22,656 bases of DNA from an uncultured Acetatifactor sp. (GTDB lineage Bacteria > Bacillota > Clostridia > Lachnospirales > Lachnospiraceae), in the NCBI GenBank assembly GCA_910578995.1, contig CAJTSY010000060.1:1-22656 (forward strand), written 5' to 3'. Under the pieces are notes generated by a model, which saw only the letters and a program-made list of their open reading frames with translations, was not told where the DNA came from and did no database searches. This document shows, one piece after another, positions 6,373 to 13,413 of the stretch. Both the position numbers and the translations under genes were made by a program. How positions within the stretch are numbered: position 1 is the first letter of the stretch; each line of letters begins with the position of its first letter.

Positions 6373-7903
6373 TTTCACTGCCCTCCTCAAATTCGATGAT
6401 GTCATCCATAACATCCAGTACTTCCGCATCCCGCACCGCGGTGCTTCCCGCCAGGTTCAGCTTGTACCGGTACCAGATCCCCATGAGCTGAATGGCAATC
6501 AAAGGGGTCAGGGCCACCAGGGCCACCACGCCGAAGGCATCCGTCATCAGGTTGCCCCCCACGGCCTCACAGGCACCTATACTCAGGGGAAGCAGGAATG
6601 TGGTCGTCATGGGTCCGCTGGCCACGCCGCCGGAGTCGAAGGCGATACCCACAAACATCTTGGGCACAAACCGTGACATAATTAACGCAATCAGGTATCC
6701 CGGTATCACGATCCATTGAATCTGCAGCCCCGTCAGCACCCGAACCATGGCCAGGCCCACACTGGCAGACACGCCAAGGGACATGCTCAGGTTCATGGAC
6801 CTGGCTGAGACGGAACCATTGGTCACTCCTTCCACCTGCCGGTTCAGCACCTGGATGGCAGGCTCCGCCTTTACGATATAGTAACCGATGAGCATACCGA
6901 TAGGCACCAGGAGCCACCTCCAGGATTCCGCGGCAATCCGGTTTCCCAGCAGGGAACCCACAGGGGCAAACCCTACGTTCACCCCGCAGAGAAACAGCAC
7001 CAGACCGATATATGTATAGGCAAATCCCACTGTCACACGCTTTACCTGTCTGCGGGGATAACGGTGGGTCAGAACCTGGAAAAGCACAAACACGCCGGCC
7101 ACCGGAATCAGGGAGATCAGCACCTCCCGGACATAGGGCGGCATGCTGAAGAGGAATTCCTTCACCACATCCCGGGTGGTGCTCACATGAGCCACTCCCG
7201 TCGCCGAATAGGCCGCCTCACCGGGGCTGAAGAACATCCCCAGAATCAGCACTGCCAGAATGGGCCCCACACTGGAAAGCGCCACCAGACCGAAGCTGTC
7301 ACTGGAAGCATTTCTGTCGCCGCGGACAGAGGCAAGACCCACGCCCATTGCCATGATGAAGGGAACGGTCATGGGACCCGTGGTCACACCGCCGGAGTCA
7401 AACGCCACTGCCAGGAAGTCCTTTGATACGAAAAAAGAAGCTCCGATAAGCACCGCATATAACCCGATCAAAATGGTAGACAGGTTGATCTGGAACAAAA
7501 TCCTTAAAATCGCCACTGCCAGGAAGATTCCCACACCCACCGCCACGGTGAGGATCAATGTCAGGTTCGGAATGGAGGGAACCTGTTCCGCCAGTACCTG
7601 CAAATCCGGCTCCGAGATGGTGATGATGGCCCCCATGGAAAACCCAATCAGGAAGATCAGGGGGATGTGCCGCGTCTTGGAAATCTGGACGCCGATACCT
7701 TCCCCCAGAGGCGTCATGGACATCTCCGCCCCCAACTGAAAGAATCCCATGCCTATCACCAGCATCACCGCACCGACGATAAACATCACCATGATTCCCA
7801 GATCCACGGGTACCAGCAAAATGCTCAAAAGCAGCACGATTCCCGTTATGGGCAGCACGGCGGAGAGGGATTCCAATATCTTTTCCTTTAATTTTTGGTT
7901 CAT
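6356..7903 (-). CDS. DUF1538 family membrane protein, internally duplicated
   Basis: This is a 515-aa polytopic membrane protein with about 12 hydrophobic segments. It contains two homologous halves. FDSGGVTTGPMT (168-179) recurs as FDSGGVASGPMT (422-433), and SEPDLQVL (97-104) recurs as AEPAIQVL (346-353), a shift of about 250 residues. DUF1538 proteins often occur as two separate one-domain genes; from memory such a pair has been reported as a cation/proton antiporter in Halomonas, so ion antiport is a reasonable guess. The C-terminus is acidic and cytoplasmic. The chosen ATG at 7901-7903 has AAGGGG 8 nt upstream; ATG 7907-7909 is an alternative. It is co-translated with the PII gene. A promoter candidate lies at 8058-8086. 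Confidence 0.9.
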   Translation of the reverse strand: MNQKLKEKILESLSAVLPITGIVLLLSILLVPVDLGIMVMFIVGAVMLVIGMGFFQLGAEMSMTPLGEGIGVQISKTRHIPLIFLIGFSMGAIITISEPDLQVLAEQVPSIPNLTLILTVAVGVGIFLAVAILRILFQINLSTILIGLYAVLIGASFFVSKDFLAVAFDSGGVTTGPMTVPFIMAMGVGLASVRGDRNASSDSFGLVALSSVGPILAVLILGMFFSPGEAAYSATGVAHVSTTRDVVKEFLFSMPPYVREVLISLIPVAGVFVLFQVLTHRYPRRQVKRVTVGFAYTYIGLVLFLCGVNVGFAPVGSLLGNRIAAESWRWLLVPIGMLIGYYIVKAEPAIQVLNRQVEGVTNGSVSARSMNLSMSLGVSASVGLAMVRVLTGLQIQWIVIPGYLIALIMSRFVPKMFVGIAFDSGGVASGPMTTTFLLPLSIGACEAVGGNLMTDAFGVVALVALTPLIAIQLMGIWYRYKLNLAGSTAVRDAEVLDVMDDIIEFEEGSENGGRA

Positions 7904-8057
7904 CCGCATCACCCCTTTTTCAGTTTTTCCTGCATGAAAGTCCTGGGAGTACTGTGCTAGTTCCCCTGCTGCCATATGGGACAAAAAGGATACCGCACGG
8001 GAAAGTCATCATAAGAAGAAATCACAGGATTCAGAAATTTTCACATATACTGCTTTT

Positions 8058-8086
8058 AGCATACCAGATTTTTGTGCACATTTCCA
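8058..8086 (-). promoter_or_regulatory. promoter candidate for DUF1538-PII unit
   Basis: On the minus strand TGGAAA (8081-8086), a 17-nt spacer and TATGCT (8058-8063), preceded by TGG, form an extended -10 promoter. The leader to the DUF1538 start is about 150 nt. The 7904-8162 interval is AT-rich. It also holds a weak hairpin, ATCAGA-N11-TCTGAT (8141-8163), at the NUDIX stop, without a T-run. Confidence 0.5.
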
Positions 8087-8162
8087 GTCCGTTTTTCAAT
8101 TTCATAAAATTTTAAGGAAACTAAAACAATTCGATCATCTATCAGAACTATTGCAGGTCTGA

Positions 8163-8831
8163 TTATGATTCCTCCCTCCACATATCCGACACAAAATACA
8201 CCAGTGCCGCCCAGGTATACAGAGGATAAAAATTCCCCCTCTCATCCCGCCCCATCCGCAGAGCCTCCCGGGCGGCCTCCTTTGTCAACAGGGCAAAGCC
8301 GTCGAACTGCTCGGAACCCACGGCCCCCTCCTGGGAGAGCTCAGACAGATCTGCAGAGCGGAGTACCGCGCACACAAGGGCATTGCACTCATCCGTCATT
8401 CCGGGAGTGGAAAACACAAGGGGATTCACGATTTTTACGGTATCCGTGTCCCTGACCTCCAGGCCCGTCTCCTCCCGGATCTCCCGGACCGCGGTAATCA
8501 GAACGGGATCCTGTTTCTCCATATCCTCTTTATCAATCAGTCCCGCCGGCACGCTGAGCAGGAAACGCCCCGCCGGATAGCGGTATTCGTAGGAAAGCAG
8601 AAGCCTGGGTTCCTCGCCCGGAATGTCCAGAATCACAAAGCAGCTCGCCGCGTCCGGCAGCATGTTCCGGAAGGACTCCGCCGTCTTAAGAGCCGCCATA
8701 TCCTCCATGTTCCTTCTGGTAGCGTCATAGTAATGCTTTCCCGGCGCATACTGCAGGTCGGCCACCCTGACATAGGGGGAATCGAACAGGATCTTTACCT
8801 CTTCTTTTCTGATTTGACGCTCTTCTTTCAT
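8163..8831 (-). CDS. NUDIX hydrolase (ADP-ribose pyrophosphatase-like)
   Basis: This 222-aa cytoplasmic hydrolase probably cleaves a nucleoside diphosphate linked to another moiety; ADP-ribose is the likely type of substrate. The Nudix motif is AVREIREETGLEV at residues 114-126, with catalytic glutamates E117, E120 and E121. The upstream part, VPAGLIDKEDMEKQDPV, has a longer insert than the strict Nudix consensus and Asp where the first Glu is usual. The preceding YEYRYPAGRFLLSVPAG matches the substrate-side strand pattern of ADP-ribose pyrophosphatases. The ATG has AGGAGG 9 nt upstream. It is downstream of the four-helix protein gene by 53 nt on the same strand, so co-transcription is possible. 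Confidence 0.93.
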   Translation of the reverse strand: MKEERQIRKEEVKILFDSPYVRVADLQYAPGKHYYDATRRNMEDMAALKTAESFRNMLPDAASCFVILDIPGEEPRLLLSYEYRYPAGRFLLSVPAGLIDKEDMEKQDPVLITAVREIREETGLEVRDTDTVKIVNPLVFSTPGMTDECNALVCAVLRSADLSELSQEGAVGSEQFDGFALLTKEAAREALRMGRDERGNFYPLYTWAALVYFVSDMWREES

Positions 8832-8884
8832 AATTTAAGTCCTCCTTTTCCTTTGTCTGCTTCTGCTTTCCTGCCCCTGATGCC

Positions 8885-9319
8885 TTACAAATATTTCTCC
8901 AGGTCGCCGCAGAGCTTTTCTTCAATGGAAATCAGCTTCGCGCCGATATCCTTTGACCTGTGGTCCGCCCCTCCATACTGGTTCAGGTATTTGTTCAGGG
9001 ACTTGACCCCCATGTTGCAGCCGTCTGTAATCAGGTCAGCCACAGAGGCATCGCTGTTGTCCATGCTCATCTTCACATTCGTCTTCATCCAGGACATGCC
9101 CTTCGCCACCGGTGTGGGATCCTTTTCTTCCATTCCATAATCGTTCAGAATCTCATGGATCTCATTTCCCAGTTTCTCGTGATGATTTCTGCTTTCCTGC
9201 AGCAGCTGCCTCATGTCGGAATTGCGTACATTCCCAATCACTTCATTGATCGATGCCACTGCCATTTTGGTTCCAGCATCACATTCCTGCAGCAATTTAA
9301 CAGTGTCTGAATTTACCAT
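8885..9319 (-). CDS. four-helix ferritin-like small protein (DUF2383-like)
   Basis: This is a 144-aa, entirely helical soluble protein with no signal peptide. Helices run VKLLQECDAGTKMAVASINE, then DMRQLLQESRNHHEKLGNEI, then MSWMKTNVKMSM with SVADLITDGCNMGVKSLNKY, then KDIGAKLISIEEKLCGDLEK. This is the four-helix-bundle pattern of DUF2383/PA2169-type proteins; E-HH-type residues in helix 2 hint at, but do not prove, metal binding. The ATG at 9317-9319 has AGGA 7 nt upstream and matches where homologues I remember begin. A longer frame from ATG 9376 has no ribosome site. Function is unknown; such proteins are often linked to stress or sporulation in Clostridia. Confidence 0.85.
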   Translation of the reverse strand: MVNSDTVKLLQECDAGTKMAVASINEVIGNVRNSDMRQLLQESRNHHEKLGNEIHEILNDYGMEEKDPTPVAKGMSWMKTNVKMSMDNSDASVADLITDGCNMGVKSLNKYLNQYGGADHRSKDIGAKLISIEEKLCGDLEKYL

Positions 9320-9450
9320 ACTTCCATCCTGGCCTGCGTCCCGTGTTTCACAGGGCAGGCTCTTCCTTTCTGCCATTATTTAGGAGCCGTAATCATCCCT
9401 TTCGTCCCTCTGAAACAGAATGGCCCGGAGATATTTTACGGCATGGCTTT

Positions 9451-9479
9451 AGTATGCCACAGACAGCTGATAATATTAC
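9451..9479 (-). promoter_or_regulatory. weak promoter candidate for four-helix gene
   Basis: CATACT (9451-9456, minus strand), preceded by TGG, gives an extended -10, but the -35 position (GTAATA, 9474-9479) matches poorly. The 9320-9551 gap otherwise shows only a 5-bp hairpin, GAAGC-N4-GCTTC (about 9503-9516), and a T-run at about 9520. Confidence 0.3.
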
Positions 9480-9551
9480 CTACCCGATTACAGGTCTCGC
9501 GAAGCGGTTGCTTCCGAATAAAAAGCGCATCTCTTCGCGCAGCATTCAAGT

Positions 9552-9668
9552 TCAACTATGATGCCGGGAACGGGTACGCAGTTCCATCCGGTTCAGGATT
9601 CCGTCCACATCCACGCAGTTCCTGGCAGCGATCTCTTCCACGCTCCTACCGGACCTCACCTCTTTCAT
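9552..9668 (-). CDS. possible small protein, 38 aa, HTH-like
   Basis: A short frame starts at ATG 9666-9668 with GGTGA 8 nt upstream and reads MKEVRSGRSVEEIAARNCVD, then VDGILNRMELRTRSRHHS. The stretch VEEIAARNCVDVDGILNRME resembles a helix-turn-helix of the kind found at the end of longer proteins. The frame is open upstream through LHKLVKRI and beyond, into the 3' end of the DUF2971 gene, so this may be a remnant of a longer protein rather than a small gene. It lies between the DUF2971 and four-helix genes on the same strand. I do not recognise a family. Confidence 0.35.
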   Translation of the reverse strand: MKEVRSGRSVEEIAARNCVDVDGILNRMELRTRSRHHS

Positions 9669-9759
9669 AATGCGCTTCACCAGTTTATGCAGGTCTCTTC
9701 CCTGAAGAGGATCCTGCCCCCCGGCTGCCCCCCCGCTTCTGCCTTCCGGAACTGCCCCC

Positions 9760-10614
9760 TCACCCGGGCGACCGACGCAGCGGACAATTTGACATGGAAA
9801 CCCTCTCCGCCAGGCCCTCCATGCCGTTATCCCGGAGATAATCCTGAAGGATGGACTGGGACTGGGTGGATTCCGGCCCGATGATGATCTCCGGCAACAG
9901 TTCCTCCCATCCGATCCCCGCCTTTCTGCACATGGATGCCAGATCCAGAGGGTAGTATTTCTTGATCCGTTCCTTGCTGATGTGATAATGGGGCGTCATG
10001 TCCAGATACCCCCTCACGGCCGGCGACACCACCAGGCGCACCTCCCGCTCGGACAGAAAAGAAGGATGCTTGAATGCCGCGGAACAGCTCCACGCATAGT
10101 TCAGAGCCTTCTGAATATCCGGATTTTCCATCGACAGCTCACCGTTTCGCTTCACCAACCGGTAAAACACGCCTGTCAGGTTGTGTGTAGTCATGTCCTC
10201 CTGGTAAAAAACGGTCTGCAGGGACAGGGCGCCCTCCGCCATTTTCTGCAGGTGACTGCCCTGAAATGCGATGCATACGCCCCGGCCCCTGTTGCCGTAC
10301 CGCTCCCACTGTGCCGCATCGTCCCTGTGGAGAGAAAAGCAGGCCGCGTAGGCAGGGCGGAAATATTCCCTTTTCAGGGCTTCCCGGAAAAGTTCCCGCA
10401 CTTCCCCCGCCCGCTGCCGCTCTCCCTCATTTTCCAGTTTTCCCGCAACCGCATCGCAGAGCCTGCTCATAAAGTAACGCATCTCTGCCGCATCATTCAT
10501 ATTCAGGACATTGTTGACGCGAAGTTGGGCGTCATGGAGAATGCCGTCCAGGGCCTGGTAATCCGTATAATGATATAAAATCTCCTTTTCGTAGTTCCTG
10601 GCCAGTCCTGTCAC
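9760..10614 (-). CDS. DUF2971 domain protein
   Basis: This 284-aa soluble protein shows the DUF2971 pattern: ILYHYTDYQALDGIL near residue 15, then LRVNNVLNMNDAAEMRYF around 32-50. Next come a central ACFSLHRDDAAQWERYGNRG and the late FLSEREVRLVVSP. DUF2971 proteins are poorly characterised; several sit in phage-defence contexts such as AbiGi-type abortive infection. GTG 10612-10614 is chosen as the start because AGGAGG lies 8 nt upstream. The alternative ATG 10750-10752 overlaps the kinase stop but adds 46 Pro/Gly/Arg-rich residues and has a poor ribosome site. It is 134 nt downstream of the hybrid kinase, same strand, probably the same transcript. A role in defence is not shown. Confidence 0.87.
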   Translation of the reverse strand: MTGLARNYEKEILYHYTDYQALDGILHDAQLRVNNVLNMNDAAEMRYFMSRLCDAVAGKLENEGERQRAGEVRELFREALKREYFRPAYAACFSLHRDDAAQWERYGNRGRGVCIAFQGSHLQKMAEGALSLQTVFYQEDMTTHNLTGVFYRLVKRNGELSMENPDIQKALNYAWSCSAAFKHPSFLSEREVRLVVSPAVRGYLDMTPHYHISKERIKKYYPLDLASMCRKAGIGWEELLPEIIIGPESTQSQSILQDYLRDNGMEGLAERVSMSNCPLRRSPG

Positions 10615-10636
10615 TCCCTTACCCTCCTCTCTGTCA

Positions 10637-10737
10637 GTTTCCTCCCCGGGAAATCCAGGAAACGGCCTGGCAGAGGCTATGCCGGGCTGTGTTTTGGCAC
10701 TGCTGATTTCCCCCCGGAAAAATTCGCGAAACGGCCT
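10637..10737. repeat. 32-bp imperfect direct repeat between kinase and DUF2971
   Basis: Two 32-nt copies, 10637-10668 and 10706-10737, agree at 24 positions and share AAACGGCCT exactly at one end. They fill the gap between the kinase stop and the preferred GTG start of the DUF2971 gene, which supports treating that gap as non-coding. Confidence 0.55.
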
Positions 10738-10748
10738 CCCAAGCGCCG

Positions 10749-12944
10749 TCATATCCTCAGGAACTTTCCCATCACTTCAAACAGCTGCGCCATGTCAAGA
10801 GGCTTTGGCAGATGGGCGTTCATACCGCTTTCCAGGGCTTTCCGCCTGTCCTCCTCAAAAGCATTGGCGGACACGGCAATAATCGGAACTCCGGACAGTT
10901 CCGAATCCTGAATTCCCCGTATGGCCCTGGCGGCATCATACCCGTCCATAACCGGCATCTGGATATCCATAAGAATCAGGTCATACTCCCCTGCCCGGGA
11001 CTGGCGGACGGTTTCGTAGGCAGCCCTGCCATCCCCCGCCGTCTCCACCAGAAATCCGGCATCTGTCAGCATCTGGGCCTCGATTTCCAGATTGATGTCA
11101 TTGTCGTCCACTAGCAGAATCCGTTTCGGCGCCGCATCCGTCCCTGCCCTGCCCGCCTCTTTCACATCGGTTTCTCCACACATTTCCGCCGCCCGCATGG
11201 GAATCCGGACCACAAAGTGACTCCCCTTCCCGGGCACACTGGTTACAGAAATGCTTCCGCCCATCCGGTCCACAAGCTTCTTAGTGATCGTCAGCCCCAG
11301 ACCGGTACCGTGTATCCCGCTGAAAGTGGTATTTTTCTCCCGCTCAAAGGGATCGAAAATATGTTCCAGAAAATCCGCGCTGATTCCGATTCCGTTATCC
11401 TCTACTACAAGTTGATAGGCAAAATAGTTGTCCTGCAGCGCGTCCTGCTCCGTGACGGTGATGGTCACTTTGCCGTTCTCCCGGGTATACTTCAGCGCAT
11501 TGTCCGCCAGATAAGACAGAATCTGTCCAAGCTTCTCCCCGTCCGCCCACACGGTGTCATGACGGAGTCCGGAAATGTCCAGGGAAAGCGTGATCTTCTT
11601 GGCGGCAGCCCTGACAAAGATCTCCTTCTGGCTCTGCCGCAGCAGCCTGGTCAGGCTGCATTCCTCCTCTTTCACTTCCATCTGGTCCGACTCAATCCTG
11701 GATATTTCCAGCACGTCGTTCAGCAGCTGCAAAAGCTCCTCCCCGGAGGCGGAAATCATATCCAGATACTCTGTGAGCTTCTCCCTGTTCTCCAGATTCT
11801 TCCGTGCCAATGCGGCGAATCCCATGATGGCATTCATGGGCGTCCGTATATCGTGGGACATGTTGGAAAGGAAGCGGCTCTTTGCATTATTTGCCAGTTT
11901 GGCTTCCCTCAGGGTCTCCATGAGCAGCTGCGCCTGTTCCATGTCCCTTCTGACCTCTTTGTCTATATTCCGATAGCCAAAAACCACCTGGGAAACCGTC
12001 TCCTCATTTCCCACATCCACAATGCGCAGCTGCATATACATGGGTTTTCCGTCCTTTAAAACCCGGTAATTCACATAAAATGTTCTGTCCCCGGCCAGTT
12101 TCTCCCGAATAAATTCCGGGGTGGACACCCCTTCCACAAGCCCTCTGTCTTCCGGATACACCCAGTCGCTGATATACTGGGAATCAAACCCTGTAAAGGC
12201 CTTCACCCGGGCTCCCTCCGGAAACTGGGCGGCAAACCTGTTGCTCAGCCGGTATGCCTTGATCCTGTCCTGCTCCAGGTTTACATAGAAGATGGATTCG
12301 TAATCAACGCTGAGTCCCTCTATAACCTCCAGGCGCCTGAGCTGCTCCTGGCGGTCCTTTTCCAGTTCCTGGTCGTATTCCTCCAGCTTTGCCTGGAGCG
12401 CTCCCTCCCTCCGCCTCTTTTCTTCCAGAATGGATTCCTGTTCCTCCCACAGGCGGTTCTTTTTCTCCGTGGCATCCCCGGCAAACACATAAAACACGTC
12501 CCCCGCCGTCTCACCATGGATGAAATGCCCGTAATCGTCGATCCACCGGATCTGCCCGTCCCTTGTGATTACCCTGTACTCCACATAGTCCAGGTCAAAA
12601 GAACTGTGCGCAATCTGCTCCCGGATGCTGTCCTCCACTTCCTCCAGATCCTCCGGATGCACCAGTCCCCGAAAGGAATTCCCCGTCCAGGCCCGGAATT
12701 CCTCCAGGGTGTCACAGCCAAGCAGCCGCACCATCGCCTGGTTCGCATAGATGATCTCTTCCTTTTCATCCGCATGGTAGGCAAAAAATCCCCCGGGCAT
12801 CCTGTCCACAAAACGCTTCATACAGCACGCAAGCTCCCGGTCCAGTTCACTGCCTTCCGTACCAGGGTAATCCTCATCCTTCCCAAGATGTTCCAACAGA
12901 ACAATCAACTTTTCTATCATATCGTAGTCCCCCGGGATGTTCAT
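10749..12944 (-). CDS. hybrid sensor histidine kinase (PAS-PAS-HisKA-HATPase-REC)
   Basis: This is a 731-aa cytoplasmic hybrid kinase with no transmembrane segment. A first PAS domain (about 46-160) includes the VEYRVITRDGQIRWIDDYGH motif; a charged coiled coil (163-207) and a second PAS-like domain (about 210-330) follow. HisKA carries NMSHDIRTPMNAIMGF with His364. HATPase has the N box with N482, DNGIG from D516 and GTGLG at 546-550. A C-terminal receiver (608-731) has acidic D613/D614, phosphoacceptor D660 in MDIQMPVMDG, S692 and K714. The ATG has AGGGGGA 7 nt upstream, and a strong promoter lies 75 nt before it. No separate DNA-binding regulator is adjacent. The DUF2971 gene follows. The PAS domains suggest an intracellular signal. 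Confidence 0.95.
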   Translation of the reverse strand: MNIPGDYDMIEKLIVLLEHLGKDEDYPGTEGSELDRELACCMKRFVDRMPGGFFAYHADEKEEIIYANQAMVRLLGCDTLEEFRAWTGNSFRGLVHPEDLEEVEDSIREQIAHSSFDLDYVEYRVITRDGQIRWIDDYGHFIHGETAGDVFYVFAGDATEKKNRLWEEQESILEEKRRREGALQAKLEEYDQELEKDRQEQLRRLEVIEGLSVDYESIFYVNLEQDRIKAYRLSNRFAAQFPEGARVKAFTGFDSQYISDWVYPEDRGLVEGVSTPEFIREKLAGDRTFYVNYRVLKDGKPMYMQLRIVDVGNEETVSQVVFGYRNIDKEVRRDMEQAQLLMETLREAKLANNAKSRFLSNMSHDIRTPMNAIMGFAALARKNLENREKLTEYLDMISASGEELLQLLNDVLEISRIESDQMEVKEEECSLTRLLRQSQKEIFVRAAAKKITLSLDISGLRHDTVWADGEKLGQILSYLADNALKYTRENGKVTITVTEQDALQDNYFAYQLVVEDNGIGISADFLEHIFDPFEREKNTTFSGIHGTGLGLTITKKLVDRMGGSISVTSVPGKGSHFVVRIPMRAAEMCGETDVKEAGRAGTDAAPKRILLVDDNDINLEIEAQMLTDAGFLVETAGDGRAAYETVRQSRAGEYDLILMDIQMPVMDGYDAARAIRGIQDSELSGVPIIAVSANAFEEDRRKALESGMNAHLPKPLDMAQLFEVMGKFLRI

Positions 12945-13018
12945 ATACCGTTCCCCCTGCAGAGCCGTGGCCTGCCTGATTTTTCTCTGATCTATTTTTC
13001 CTGATTTGCTTCCTTTCT

Positions 13019-13047
13019 ATCATAACATTTTTCAAATTATCTGTCAC
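13019..13047 (-). promoter_or_regulatory. promoter of hybrid kinase gene
   Basis: GTGACA (13042-13047, minus strand), a 17-nt spacer ending in TGT and TATGAT (13019-13024) form a strong extended -10 promoter. It fires away from the plus-strand promoter at 13084-13112, only about 37 nt apart. Confidence 0.75.
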
Positions 13048-13083
13048 CCTGAATCCGTTTAAAAAAATGAAAACTAAAAATAC

Positions 13084-13112
13084 TTGAACCGGTGCGGCAT
13101 ACATGATAAAAT
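13084..13112 (+). promoter_or_regulatory. promoter upstream of GNAT relic
   Basis: TTGAAC (13084-13089), a 17-nt spacer and TAAAAT (13107-13112) form a good sigma-A promoter. The leader to the 54-codon frame at 13159 is about 40 nt. Confidence 0.7.
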
Positions 13113-13158
13113 TTAGGCGGCAAATCATAACAGCTGCTGTTTAAGGACCGGAAAAGGC

Positions 13159-13323
13159 ATGAATATAGTATTTGAGGAACTGACGCATTTTAATTATGCA
13201 CATGCGTCCGAAATAAGAAGGGACGATATACCGGAGTCGTTTGTTGACACCGCGTCCACTTTAATGGAAATAACGGATTACGGAGTTGCAAACCATTGTA
13301 TCGGCCAGATGAGTACTATTTAA
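13159..13323 (+). pseudogene. N-terminal fragment of GNAT-type acetyltransferase
   Basis: A 54-codon frame begins MNIVFEELTHFNYAHASEIR, continues RDDIPESFVDTASTLMEITD and ends at QMSTI followed by TAA. The phrases IRRDDIPESFVDT and LMEITDYGV match my memory of the N-terminus of a Lachnospiraceae GNAT family of about 150-190 aa, in which the acetyl-CoA motif comes much later. Here nothing of the acetyl-CoA-binding part follows in any frame before the hairpin at 13339. It retains a promoter and an AAGGA/AAAAGG ribosome-site region, so a 54-aa peptide may still be made. Alternatively it is a genuine small protein. The assignment rests on recalled pattern only. Confidence 0.5.
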
Positions 13324-13338
13324 GACTGATTTGAAGGG

Positions 13339-13376
13339 GAAGCGGCAGCCTCCTCCACCGGGAAAGCTGCCGCTTC
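13339..13376. terminator. hairpin between convergent units
   Basis: Perfect 11-bp arms GAAGCGGCAGC (13339-13349) and GCTGCCGCTTC (13366-13376) with a 16-nt loop lie between the plus-strand relic and the end of the minus-strand amidase-deacetylase gene. Neither side has a long T-run, so termination efficiency is uncertain. Confidence 0.6.
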
Positions 13377-13413
13377 ATAATCCGTTCTCCATCTATGCCG
13401 GACATGCCTTCTG

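Noticed and set aside
10615..10752. 46-residue N-terminal extension of the DUF2971 protein
   Set aside because: The extension is low-complexity Pro/Gly/Arg sequence over a direct repeat, and the ATG overlapping the kinase stop has a poor ribosome site, while the GTG at 10614 has AGGAGG at 8 nt.
11217..12059. 280-codon plus-strand open frame opposite the hybrid kinase
   Set aside because: It is a shadow of the kinase HisKA/HATPase region with no domain-like sequence or start signal.
13339..13376. Attachment site or transposon end
   Set aside because: The perfect 11-bp dyad sits exactly between convergent units and is better explained as a terminator; no target duplication or transposase is present.
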